Source: Mastigocoleus sp. MO_188.B34
Lineage (GTDB): Bacteria > Cyanobacteriota > Cyanobacteriia > Cyanobacteriales > Nostocaceae
Direction: 5' to 3'
Assembly: GCF_030065675.1 (NCBI RefSeq)
Contig: NZ_JASJDK010000052.1
Span: 1-36,829 of the forward strand
DNA: 36,829 nucleotides
Positions 8,140 through 17,587 of this stretch are shown here, one piece after another. The position numbers and the translations under genes are program-made. The notes under the pieces are model-generated. The model saw only the letters and a list, made by a program, of their open reading frames with translations, searched no databases and had not been told where the DNA came from. How positions within the stretch are numbered: the stretch's first letter is position 1; the number at the start of each line of letters is the position of its first letter.

Positions 8140-11100
8140 TTAATTTGAAAAAGGTGTTTTAATTTCAGGAACCTCATTCCCAAAGTCAGTGGGAGCTAAT
8201 GGTTCTATATCGGGATTTAAACCACCCACTTGATTAGTACGTTGAACCCACAGAGAAGCACCCAAGCGGAGAAAAATCATTGCTACGCGATCATTTGCTA
8301 AACGAGGTAGGAGCGATCGCCAACTTGCTAAAGTCTTTAATATTGTGTCTGCAGGATTCTCAATGGGAAAACTACCTAATGTTGGTCGATCATCTTGCCA
8401 GTCAGGTCGTACTATTCCTAAAGGGATCAACTCGGAAGATAAGGATTGAACTAAATTGATTAATTGAAGAAAACGTTTTGTTTGCGGATGTTCGGGATTT
8501 TCTCGCAACCATCGAACATAATTTGGGTTTGACTCAAGATCGGCAATAGTTCGTTTGAGAGAGTGGTAAAGTGCTTCCTGGGAATCTTGGACGCAGGAGT
8601 TTAATGGACCAACAAAAGTTGTTCCCGTACCATCTCCTACTCGATAACGTGCTGCCATTGTATCCAATTCATGGATAATACGATCCAAAGGCGAAAATTT
8701 GCACCCGTCGAAGTCATAATCTTCCGTTAAAGGGCTGAACTTTACCAATATATCTGAAATTGGTCGATAGCCTAAAAATCCCCATTGACGATCGCCCATG
8801 TAGCGAATCCAAGAATTATTCCCAGCAATAATAGCAGTATTGTTATGGGCATAAATCTGCCGATATTCAATATCAAAGCATAATTCCTGGCTTAAGGGTT
8901 CCCGGATGACTTTTGCAATTCCATAAGCAAAATGACCGAAGTAAATTCCCAATGGCGTAAATTCTGGATTTTTACCGCCAATACCACCAAAAACGTGCAT
9001 TAAAAGAGCGCGATCACCTTCTTCCCATTGATTTATCGCTTCGATTTCTAGATCGAGCTTTTGCTCGAGAAAATCTGGAGTGGAAGATACTTTGGGGTAA
9101 AGCAGAACCGTTGAGATTTGACCTTTATCATCACCTACATCTCGCCAATACTCATGATTGATATAGTCTAAGGTTGCTTTTTCACCAAAAATTACTTGAT
9201 CTAAGGAAAGTGAAAGTAAACGATAGGGAGCTATGGCTTGAACGACAAAGGTACCATCAATGTTTTTCGCCCCATAAATATACCAACCTTGTTCATTGAT
9301 CGCAGAGTTTTCAATTTGAACGTTGCTGGAAGGGAAAACACCTTCACGATCTGCAATTACAGAAGGAATATAAACGATTTCGTCAGCACCATCAAACCTC
9401 CTTGAGGTACGGTTATAGTGGCACACCTTAAATAGATCGTTGCCCAAATGTTGAATAATACTTACCAAGCCATAAAAGCGACCGGAAATTTGAATTGGAT
9501 CGCGATCAATTTTAATTACAAAGCTCCCATCGTTATTTTCGATCGCCAGAGGTTCTGGTAACTTGACAATTACATCATCTTTAGGTCTAGCACCTGCCAA
9601 AGATTCTAAAGGATCTACATGATGCCAATGGTTAATTCTATCTGGGTGAATATTTCCTTGCTTTTTACTAGCTGTAACTTGTTCTATGAAGTGAACATTT
9701 TGGGTAACCCTTTGTACGTAAGCCTGGACTTCTGGGTGTTCGCTCCAACGTAAAATAACAGTCTGTCCCAGAAGATGTTGGTAATCTGCATTGGTATGAT
9801 AAACTTCAAAAAATACACCTTTTGTAACTTGACGTTGTTCTTGAGTTGGTAGTATCAGACGTCCCATCCAAGTTCCAATGGATTGATAAAGTGTTGAGTC
9901 AACCCATTGATTTACAGGGTAGTAATTATAATTGCTAAAAATACCTTGCTGATACAGTTCGTAATTACTGGGTTTTAGCTTTTCTGGATTAAACCCTGTT
10001 AAAGTCCAATCCTTAAGTAAAATTCCAATGATCATATCCAATGTCTGACTTAGATTCGTCCGACCATCAGGCAAAAATTCTTGTTCGGAAAAAGGACCAT
10101 CTACACCGTTATGACCTACGGGACCTAAAGGAATAAAGCTGAACTTACCGCGACGTTTAGCACGATTCCATTCAGATAAAAAGAAAACTGACCAACGCCC
10201 AGGAAACATAATGGAACCGACTTTCTCCACGTGATCCTGCTTCCCTACTAAATGGTAAAGGTGCTCGATTTCCATGGCTCCAGTATTACCACTAATTACT
10301 CCAGCTAAGGAAATAACTTCTATTGGTGCACCTGTTAGTCTTTTGAGAGGTGATACTACTCCCATAGACATTTGCCCCCCACCACTAAATCCAATCAGAG
10401 TGATAGGGGTACCACTACCAATTTCATAACCATTCTCTAGTAAACTTGTGTATAATACTTTTGCTAGTCCTTGATTTTGAATTTGTCCGTAGCGCGAATC
10501 TGCAGAGACAGCGACAGCAACAATATTACGAATATTAATAATAAAAGCAATTGGATTATTGGGATTTTTTAAAGCAATGGAATTAATTATACGCCACAAA
10601 AATCCTAAAGCCCCTTCTTTTAAAGCTTTATTTCTTGCCGAATAGGGTATAATCCCTTTCACTACTAGCACATTTGGTGGAAGACCAACAGCTAATCGAT
10701 CTAGGAAAATTTTTACACTTGGTAAATACTTGTAAGAACCTTGATTAATTCCATCCAAATAAACCACATAACGAGCAATTTGAGTTTGAGGAGAAACAGG
10801 TTTGACTGAAGTTCCTACCCTTATGACTTCATTACCGTACCATCCAGCCCACCAACCCAACGCTTCCAGAGGAGTTAGAAGTATAGAAACAAATAGAGCT
10901 ATCGCACTAATAAATGCTAATTGAACCAAGAGTTTGATTCCTTGGGTAACTGCACCAAACCAAACAGCCAACCAATTCTGAGTTATTAGCGATATTAAAA
11001 TCAGAAAAATACAAACGGTAAATGCGATGACTCTGAAATTGATGAAACGTTCGATCTGAAATTTTTTGATCTGAGATTTTTGAACTGTCTCCTGTATCCT

Positions 11101-11763
11101 TTTTTTTGTGGATTTGGCGTTAGGAGGCGATTTTCTCCCACTCTCTACAGGAATATCCAAACCTGTCCGATTCCTGTCTATTTCTGTTCCAGCGACCTTA
11201 TTTGATAACCACCGACCACAAGCTACAATCGGACGACCAATAGTACGCTGCAAAATCTGAAAAAGTAACCATCCCAACCCCGCACAGATAAAAGACTCCC
11301 AAACACCCAACCCAGTCAAAACACCCAAGCCCGTTACCATTCCCAGCAAACTCCACACCGACAGCACTACGAAGATGGGTATACCTAAATAGGGTAGTCC
11401 TCCCAAAAAACCAAATATCTGCGGTGCATAACTCAAACTCAATACCCGAGCTATACTACCAAAACCAGCATTACTTTTAAAAACAATAGTGCTGGTTAAC
11501 CAAGTACTAAAAGCCCAAAATTCAAAGGCAAAAGCAAATATAATGGCTGCAACCAAAAGACTTAAAAAAAAGCGAAATGGTTTGACTCGATTAAGAAAGA
11601 GAACCACACACTGACCAATCGCTTGTGATAAACCTGCCATTAACACAAGCGTTAATGCTACCTTTGATGCATCAGGTAAAATATTAATCCACCTAAACAC
11701 TTCAGGGTTGAGGGAGAGTGCGCCAGATACCAAATACCAAAATCGATCCACAGCAGTTTCCAT
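8140..11763 (-). CDS. Large membrane-anchored protein with a serine-hydrolase (alpha/beta-type) core
   Basis: 1207 residues; I do not recognise a named family. Residues 1-320 hold several hydrophobic segments interrupted by a basic linker (about 190-240). After residue 325 (YVVYLDGINQG) a soluble region has an alpha/beta-hydrolase look. The nucleophile elbow GFSGGG has Ser460, and downstream Asp (VGKQDHVEKV) and His (GPVGHNGVDG) are in the right order for a catalytic triad. The C-terminal 450 residues are unfamiliar and contain GIYFGHFAYGIAKV and, later, GPLNSCVQDS. These could be His and Cys of a second, papain-like site, but that is a guess. The gene is transcribed alone and is divergent from the RND operon. 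A lipase, esterase or peptidase role at the membrane is the cautious inference. Confidence 0.75.
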   Translation of the reverse strand: METAVDRFWYLVSGALSLNPEVFRWINILPDASKVALTLVLMAGLSQAIGQCVVLFLNRVKPFRFFLSLLVAAIIFAFAFEFWAFSTWLTSTIVFKSNAGFGSIARVLSLSYAPQIFGFLGGLPYLGIPIFVVLSVWSLLGMVTGLGVLTGLGVWESFICAGLGWLLFQILQRTIGRPIVACGRWLSNKVAGTEIDRNRTGLDIPVESGRKSPPNAKSTKKRIQETVQKSQIKKFQIERFINFRVIAFTVCIFLILISLITQNWLAVWFGAVTQGIKLLVQLAFISAIALFVSILLTPLEALGWWAGWYGNEVIRVGTSVKPVSPQTQIARYVVYLDGINQGSYKYLPSVKIFLDRLAVGLPPNVLVVKGIIPYSARNKALKEGALGFLWRIINSIALKNPNNPIAFIINIRNIVAVAVSADSRYGQIQNQGLAKVLYTSLLENGYEIGSGTPITLIGFSGGGQMSMGVVSPLKRLTGAPIEVISLAGVISGNTGAMEIEHLYHLVGKQDHVEKVGSIMFPGRWSVFFLSEWNRAKRRGKFSFIPLGPVGHNGVDGPFSEQEFLPDGRTNLSQTLDMIIGILLKDWTLTGFNPEKLKPSNYELYQQGIFSNYNYYPVNQWVDSTLYQSIGTWMGRLILPTQEQRQVTKGVFFEVYHTNADYQHLLGQTVILRWSEHPEVQAYVQRVTQNVHFIEQVTASKKQGNIHPDRINHWHHVDPLESLAGARPKDDVIVKLPEPLAIENNDGSFVIKIDRDPIQISGRFYGLVSIIQHLGNDLFKVCHYNRTSRRFDGADEIVYIPSVIADREGVFPSSNVQIENSAINEQGWYIYGAKNIDGTFVVQAIAPYRLLSLSLDQVIFGEKATLDYINHEYWRDVGDDKGQISTVLLYPKVSSTPDFLEQKLDLEIEAINQWEEGDRALLMHVFGGIGGKNPEFTPLGIYFGHFAYGIAKVIREPLSQELCFDIEYRQIYAHNNTAIIAGNNSWIRYMGDRQWGFLGYRPISDILVKFSPLTEDYDFDGCKFSPLDRIIHELDTMAARYRVGDGTGTTFVGPLNSCVQDSQEALYHSLKRTIADLESNPNYVRWLRENPEHPQTKRFLQLINLVQSLSSELIPLGIVRPDWQDDRPTLGSFPIENPADTILKTLASWRSLLPRLANDRVAMIFLRLGASLWVQRTNQVGGLNPDIEPLAPTDFGNEVPEIKTPFSN

Positions 11764-12621
11764 AATTTTTTATTGCTCAAAGATATCTTGCCTAGGTCGG
11801 ATCGGCAATAAAGTTAGGTCTGTAATGAAAGCCAGAATAGTACAAGTCTAAAATTAAAAATTTCCAATTCTAAAATATTAGTATTTCCTATTGGCAGATC
11901 TGCCAATTCACAAACAAGATTTACAACTAATTGTAAGTCTCTACTTAAATATTTATTTTTTACTTATGAGGTCTTAACATCATTTTAGAATCGACTTATT
12001 GACCATTAAGCAAACAGTATACGCGACACAATTTGTATATTTTAGTACTTATACTCTGATGTATAAATAAAAAAACTCTTAAGATTTCCATTGTTTGTTT
12101 CATACTAATAATATTATTATTTTAAGCCTTCCTGCATCAAATAGACTTTACGTATTTGTGCCAAAATTACTTCTTTACCAGTAAAACCATTGATAGATAA
12201 ATATACCCTATATTGTAAACTTTTGTAATGTCATTATCTTCTTAATTATTAAATTTAAAAAACAAAAATTAATAGTTGTTTTCAGAGAGCTAAGTCTTAA
12301 TCTAAAAGGTTTGTGGCAACTGTATTATGAGAAAAATCTGACTCCATCAGGGATGGAAGATAGGTTTCTGAATTGAGGTCAATCTATTAAATAACGATGG
12401 CAAAAAACTGAATAAATATATATAAAGATAGATGCCAAAATTACGGCAAATAAGGTGTATATTGTTTATTAATTTAGTTTTATTTTCCCCTCAAATTCTT
12501 AAAATAGAATGAACGATAAGTTTTAGCCAATCAATCTTAAAGAATAATTTTGATTTCTGCTTTTTCAAAGGTATAACTGCTACTTTTAGAATATTTATAC
12601 CTTAGTTGTGATTGTGTTGCA
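11764..12621. promoter_or_regulatory. Divergent intergenic region between the hydrolase and RND genes
   Basis: An 858-bp AT-rich region without a gene, expected to carry promoters for both flanking genes. A perfect 18-bp palindrome, ATTGGCAGATCTGCCAAT (11890-11907), lies 127 bases upstream of the hydrolase start and is a plausible dimeric-regulator operator. A small hairpin TCCATC-AGG-GATGGA is at 12343-12357. No -10/-35 pair stands out enough to be called. Confidence 0.5.
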
Positions 12622-14115
12622 ATGACTACTGAACAACATGAAAGTATTGAAAAAGTATCTGAATCCGTTGACAATGTCGATACTTCAAAATTTGTCGGCA
12701 AAGTCAATGTTTCACAATTTAAAAAAAATATTACCGGTCAATCCAAGTGGTTGTTGTTGTTAGGTGCTATTTTTATATTTGCCGGTGGAATAACACTTTG
12801 GCGCTCTGTTTCTAGTTTTCAAAAACCTTCAGAGGAAATCAAAAATAATCTCAACCAAGGAAGACTTACAGTAAGAACTGTGCCTGTAAAAGTTGGATCC
12901 ATACAGGCTTGGGTGTATGGTGATGCAACTGTGAATGCCATAACCAAAAAACATCTTACCTTCCAGGCTGAAGGAACTATTGATTACATCAAAAAAGTTA
13001 AAGGACGAGATTTACGGGAAGGTGATCGAGTTAAAAAAGGACAACTATTAGCTCGAGTAGATCGCCGAAAACACGATGCAAACATAACTGTAGCAGCCGC
13101 AGGACATATTGAGGCTAAAAATCAGGTGCGCGATGCAGTTGCGAGTTTAAAACAAGCTGAAGAATCTTTAGCGCAAGCCAAAGCCGAATTGCAAAAAGCA
13201 ATTACAGATAAGAATTTTGCCCAAGTAGATCTGAAAAGATATCAAGAACTTGTAGCAGAAGGAGCAGTAGAAAAGCGAGAATTGGATCTTAAAGAAACAA
13301 ACTATAAAAATGCTCAAGCCGGAGAAATTACAGCAGAAGCTGGGGTACGTTCTGCAGAAGCTCAGCTAGCAGCTGCTAAAACCCGTGTCGATACCGCTGA
13401 AGCAGGAGTGAAATCAGCTAATGCTAAACTTACCCAAAGTAATGTACAAAGCGAAGACACTGAGATTGTCGCCCCCTTTGATGGAATAATTTCCCGTCTC
13501 AATATCCGTGAAGGAGATTATTGGACGCCACAAAGAGTTAATGCAGGGGCTGAATACCAAAGTATCATCGAAAGATTACCAATTATTGTCATCGATCCCA
13601 ATCGTTTTGAGGTCAACGTTGAGTTACCGGCTTTTCAGGGAGCAAGAGTAAAACGAAGACAGCGAGCATTTATAATTCTTGATCGCGATCGCTCCAAAGC
13701 AAATTCAGGACGCATTACGGGAGAAGACTTAATGAAGTTAGCCAGCGCCCAAGGGACTGTTTTTTCCGTCAGCCCTTCAGTATCTCCAGGGGAGCGTTCG
13801 GTTCGCGTCACCATCCGCATCAATCAAGGTATTGCTAATATCCAAGACGGAGAACAAGTTTCTGCTTGGATTGCAACAGAGGAGAAAAGTCGTGCAACGA
13901 TTGCACCTTTTAATGCTTTTGTTTTCCGTGATCGCAAGCCTTATGGTTTTGTAGTTAATGAAGAAAAAGGAACTGTCGAACAAAGAGAGATTAAAGCCGG
14001 GATTGAAGGATTGGCAAAACAAGAAATTCTTGAAGGAGTAAAACCAGGAGAAAAGTTAGTTACGGATGGGAAAAACCGCTTGGTAAATGGCGCACCTGTA
14101 GAAATCATTCCCTAA
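12622..14115 (+). CDS. RND efflux periplasmic adaptor subunit
   Basis: A 497-residue HlyD/AcrA-type membrane fusion protein. A cytoplasmic N-terminus of about 45 residues is followed by one transmembrane helix (WLLLLGAIFIFAGGITLW). Next come the lipoyl half around GDATVNAITKKHLTFQAEG, a coiled-coil hairpin from about 160 to 275 with Ala-rich heptads (SAEAQLAAAKTRVDTAEAG), the second lipoyl half (IVAPFDGIISRLNIREGDYW), a beta-barrel, and a C-terminal membrane-proximal domain (VKPGEKLVTDGKNRLVNGAP). It should couple the permease encoded next to an outer-membrane channel. No outer-membrane factor gene is nearby. The stop codon lies inside a 14-bp tandem repeat (14110-14150). Confidence 0.93.
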   Translation: MTTEQHESIEKVSESVDNVDTSKFVGKVNVSQFKKNITGQSKWLLLLGAIFIFAGGITLWRSVSSFQKPSEEIKNNLNQGRLTVRTVPVKVGSIQAWVYGDATVNAITKKHLTFQAEGTIDYIKKVKGRDLREGDRVKKGQLLARVDRRKHDANITVAAAGHIEAKNQVRDAVASLKQAEESLAQAKAELQKAITDKNFAQVDLKRYQELVAEGAVEKRELDLKETNYKNAQAGEITAEAGVRSAEAQLAAAKTRVDTAEAGVKSANAKLTQSNVQSEDTEIVAPFDGIISRLNIREGDYWTPQRVNAGAEYQSIIERLPIIVIDPNRFEVNVELPAFQGARVKRRQRAFIILDRDRSKANSGRITGEDLMKLASAQGTVFSVSPSVSPGERSVRVTIRINQGIANIQDGEQVSAWIATEEKSRATIAPFNAFVFRDRKPYGFVVNEEKGTVEQREIKAGIEGLAKQEILEGVKPGEKLVTDGKNRLVNGAPVEIIP

Positions 14116-14150
14116 AATTTATCCCCTAAAATTTATTCCCTAAAATCTAC
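14110..14150. repeat. 14-bp tandem repeat, about three copies
   Basis: CCCTAAAATTTATC, CCCTAAAATTTATT and CCCTAAAATCTAC follow each other from 14110. The first copy contains the TAA stop of the adaptor gene, so the array probably arose by slippage at the end of the gene. The rest of the gap to the permease (14151-14350) is AT-rich with AATTCAAGTTAC-like repeats and has no gene. Confidence 0.75.
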
Positions 14151-14350
14151 AAGGCTAATGAACAGCTATAAAACTTGTTTGCAAATTTTAAGCTCATCCC
14201 AAACCAAGAATTCAAGTTACTAATTCAAATTATAAATTTAAGCTTTAAATCCAAATTGTAAGCAAGAATCAAAAATTTGAATTACAGACTTACTTGAATT
14301 ACGTATTTAAGTTACAAATTCCTGTTATTTGCTTAACGCCAATATTCCCC

Positions 14351-17300
14351 ATGAGTCAAATACTAGATCCTCCAGAAAAACATCCACCAAGGGAGGGATA
14401 CGAGAATCCCGAACAAGTTAAAACATCACCTTTTACTAAATTCTTTTTTCTTCAGACAGTATTTGCCATTCTGCTATCTGTGTTATTGGTAGTAGGAGGT
14501 TTAATGGGTGCAACTTCGATGGTAAAAGAAGGTGACCCCGATATTAATTTTGCGATCGCAAATATTGAAACAACTTGGGGTGGAGCCGATCCCGAAACAA
14601 TTGAGAATCAAGTTACAGACAAAATTGAGAAAGAATTAAAATCACTCAAGGGTTTAAAAGATTTAAGTAGCGCTTCCTTCAATGGTTCTTCTATTATTCA
14701 GATTGAATTTGTCGCCGAAGCACCCATAGCTGAATCAATTGCTTTGGTTAGGGCTGAGGTAGATGAAGCAAAACCAGAAATTGCCAGTGAAGCAGAAGAA
14801 CCCAAAGTAGAGCAAATATCTAGTCAAGATGTTCCCGTTCTCACACTTGGCTTATACGGAGATATTGACCTCCCAGTACTAAGTAAAGCTGCTGAAGAAA
14901 TAGAAGATATTTTAGAAACTGTTCCCAATGTCCGCAAAGTAGATTTAAGTGGTAACCGTGAAGAAGTAATTCATGTTCAGCTTATTCCTTCCCGAATGGT
15001 TGCAATGGGAATATCAGCAACTCAGGTTAGAGATGCAATTCAGAAGGGGAACCGAGATTTACCTTGGGATCAAATAGAAAGTGACGAAATTGGTTCTCAG
15101 TTACGTTATTATGGCAGATTTCGCAGTCTGGAGGATTTACGAAATTTACCAGTAGCCCGTTTAGGCAATAATACCCAAGGAGGACAAGGGCGAGAAGGAC
15201 GAGTAGTAAGCTTACAGGAAGTTGCGCAAGTAAGACGAGATTTAGAAAGAGAAAAAAATCGAGCTTTCTTGAGTTCTCAACAAGGAGATTTCCAAACCTT
15301 TGTTAACGTCGATGTAGTTAAAGTACCTGGTTCTGACACTATTCAGGTTATTAATGATTCTTTAGCAGCGATCGAGTCTGTAAAACAAAATCCTGGTATA
15401 TGGCCCCATGGAATGGAATATCGGGTGATTAATACCGATGCCAATGAAATTAACAATGACCTATTAGAGGTATTTAATAATGCTTGGCAAGGGGTTTTAG
15501 GGGTTTTTATCGTCCTCTTATTTGCCTTAACTTGGCGAGAAGCAATTATCGCAGGTTTATCTATTCCCCTGACTTTTTTGGGGGCTTTAGCTGTCTTATT
15601 TCTTTTCGGTTTCACCCTTAACAAAATGGTGCAAGTCGGGATGATTTTGTCGTTAGGGCTACTTGTGGATGTATTTATCCTAATGATGGAAGGGATGCAT
15701 GACGGTATCTTTGTTGAGGGTTTGAGCTTTAACAAAGCAGCTTTAAAAACAGTTAAAACCTATGCAGTTCCTGCTTTATCTGGGCAGTTAACTACCATTT
15801 TGGCATTAGCTCCCTTGATGGCTATTAGCGGAATCATGGGTAAATTTATCCGCTTAATTCCTATCAGTGCTATTGTTTGCTTGGTACTCAGTTATATAAT
15901 CGCTTTATTAGTAGATATTCCCCTGTCTCGTTATCTATTAGGGAACATACAAGGTAAAGGTCAAAAAAGTAAAGTTGATCGTTTAACTGAAACAGTTTCT
16001 GAAAAATTTCGCAAATGGAGTTTAGCAACCACAATTCGTAATAAAACTACCGCTAGGATTTGTGCTTCCGTTGCATTAGCTTTATTTATTACTTCAACTA
16101 TTTTGGTAGGTACGATTCCTGGTACTCTTTTCCCAGAAAGTGATGGACGTAAACTAAGTATTAATATTGAATTACCCCCAAGAACAACTCTAGATAGTTC
16201 TCAACAAGTAGCTAATGATGTTGGTGAACTATTGAAAAATAAAAGCTATTTAGAAAGCGTAATTAAATTAGTTGGTCAGCGTAGTAGTTTAGTTCAAGAA
16301 AGTGGGATTAAACCCAATAATGGTAATTATTTGATAGGTTTTTCAGCAGTTTTCACTCCCAAAGAAAACAGAGCAAAACCTTCCTTTGAATATGCGAATG
16401 AACTGAGAACGGAATTGAATACCACCCTGCGCAAGTACCCAGGAGCTTCTTTAGTAGTTAGCGGTCAATCCACAGGAGAGGGAGGTGACCCAATCGAAAT
16501 AGAATTAACGGGTACTGATATGGACGAACTACGTCGTATTTCCGGAGAGGTACAATTAGCTCTCAGACAAATACCTGGAGCGATTGATGTCCGAGATGAC
16601 TTAGGAGTACTACGACCAGACATTAAATTGCGTCCCCGTCGAGAAGCCATAAACTTTTACGGTTTATCTGATGACGATTTAGCTTCACAAGGACGTTACC
16701 TGATGACCGATAATGATATTGGTGATTTTCCCATTGGTGGTGGAGAAGAAGATTTAGAAATACGCCTTAGTACTATGTGGTCTTCCCGTGAGGGAGCAGT
16801 TGGTGGTCCAACCCGTCGCGATGAATTACTAAGCATTCCTATCCTTACATCCAATGGAACAACCATTGCTGGAACTCAGGTATTAGAAATAGAATTTGGT
16901 AACGCACCTTTATCCATAACCCATAAAGACGGACAGCGTACTGTTACTGTATTAGCAAAAAATAAAGGTCGCACGGTCGGAGAAATTGTTGCTGATTTAG
17001 AACCCAAACTACAGGAAATGAAACGTAAATGGGTTCAAGGTTATGACTATAAATTTGGCGGAGAACTAGAAACTCAGGGAGAAACCTTTACATCAGCAGG
17101 ACAGATGGCAATTGTAGCCCTATTTCTCATCTTCTCTGTATTGGTAATTCAATTTAGTTCTTTTACCCAACCATTTATTATCATGTTGGCAATTCCTTTT
17201 GCCCTCATTGGTACTTTTTCAGGCTTTTTCCTTTTACGAATCCCCATTTCCTTCCCTGCGGTAATCGGTATGATTGCTTTAACTGGAATTGTGGTTAATG

Positions 17301-17587
17301 ATGCGATCGTGATGATTGAAACCATGAACTCCCACAGGGAAAAAGGTATGTTGGTAAGGGATGCAGCAGCTAGAGGTGCAGCAGATAGATTAAGACCAAT
17401 TTTAACTACCAGTATTACTACTATTGTGGGTGTCATTCCTCTGGGATTAGGCGATCCCATTTGGTTTCCCCTAGCTAGCGCTATCGGTTTTGGTTTAGTT
17501 GCTTCTACCCTAATTGCTTTGCTAGTAATTCCTTGTTTATATCTGTTACTGACCCCAAATAATTCGACAGCAAATCTTGAATCTTAA
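14351..17587 (+). CDS. RND-family efflux permease (AcrB-like)
   Basis: 1078 residues from the ATG at 14351; a TTG at 14294 would add 19 residues, but neither start has a clear ribosome site. The layout is that of an RND pump: TM1 near residues 31-53, a first large periplasmic loop, TM2-6 (about 375-520), TM7 near 580, a second periplasmic loop, and TM8-12 (about 900-1060). In TM4, where AcrB has the proton-relay pair Asp-Asp, this protein reads GLLVDVFILMMEG, that is a single Asp440 followed by Val. TM10 reads LTGIVVNDAIVMIETM. It forms an operon with the adaptor 235 bp upstream. Substrate specificity (drug, metal or lipid) cannot be read reliably; the single Asp recalls some other RND subfamilies. 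Confidence 0.93.
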   Translation: MSQILDPPEKHPPREGYENPEQVKTSPFTKFFFLQTVFAILLSVLLVVGGLMGATSMVKEGDPDINFAIANIETTWGGADPETIENQVTDKIEKELKSLKGLKDLSSASFNGSSIIQIEFVAEAPIAESIALVRAEVDEAKPEIASEAEEPKVEQISSQDVPVLTLGLYGDIDLPVLSKAAEEIEDILETVPNVRKVDLSGNREEVIHVQLIPSRMVAMGISATQVRDAIQKGNRDLPWDQIESDEIGSQLRYYGRFRSLEDLRNLPVARLGNNTQGGQGREGRVVSLQEVAQVRRDLEREKNRAFLSSQQGDFQTFVNVDVVKVPGSDTIQVINDSLAAIESVKQNPGIWPHGMEYRVINTDANEINNDLLEVFNNAWQGVLGVFIVLLFALTWREAIIAGLSIPLTFLGALAVLFLFGFTLNKMVQVGMILSLGLLVDVFILMMEGMHDGIFVEGLSFNKAALKTVKTYAVPALSGQLTTILALAPLMAISGIMGKFIRLIPISAIVCLVLSYIIALLVDIPLSRYLLGNIQGKGQKSKVDRLTETVSEKFRKWSLATTIRNKTTARICASVALALFITSTILVGTIPGTLFPESDGRKLSINIELPPRTTLDSSQQVANDVGELLKNKSYLESVIKLVGQRSSLVQESGIKPNNGNYLIGFSAVFTPKENRAKPSFEYANELRTELNTTLRKYPGASLVVSGQSTGEGGDPIEIELTGTDMDELRRISGEVQLALRQIPGAIDVRDDLGVLRPDIKLRPRREAINFYGLSDDDLASQGRYLMTDNDIGDFPIGGGEEDLEIRLSTMWSSREGAVGGPTRRDELLSIPILTSNGTTIAGTQVLEIEFGNAPLSITHKDGQRTVTVLAKNKGRTVGEIVADLEPKLQEMKRKWVQGYDYKFGGELETQGETFTSAGQMAIVALFLIFSVLVIQFSSFTQPFIIMLAIPFALIGTFSGFFLLRIPISFPAVIGMIALTGIVVNDAIVMIETMNSHREKGMLVRDAAARGAADRLRPILTTSITTIVGVIPLGLGDPIWFPLASAIGFGLVASTLIALLVIPCLYLLLTPNNSTANLES

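Noticed and set aside
12343-12357. TCCATC-AGG-GATGGA, reminiscent of the ATCAGGGAT core of some cyanobacterial CRISPR repeats.
   Set aside because: Only one copy is present, so there is no array; no cas gene is nearby.
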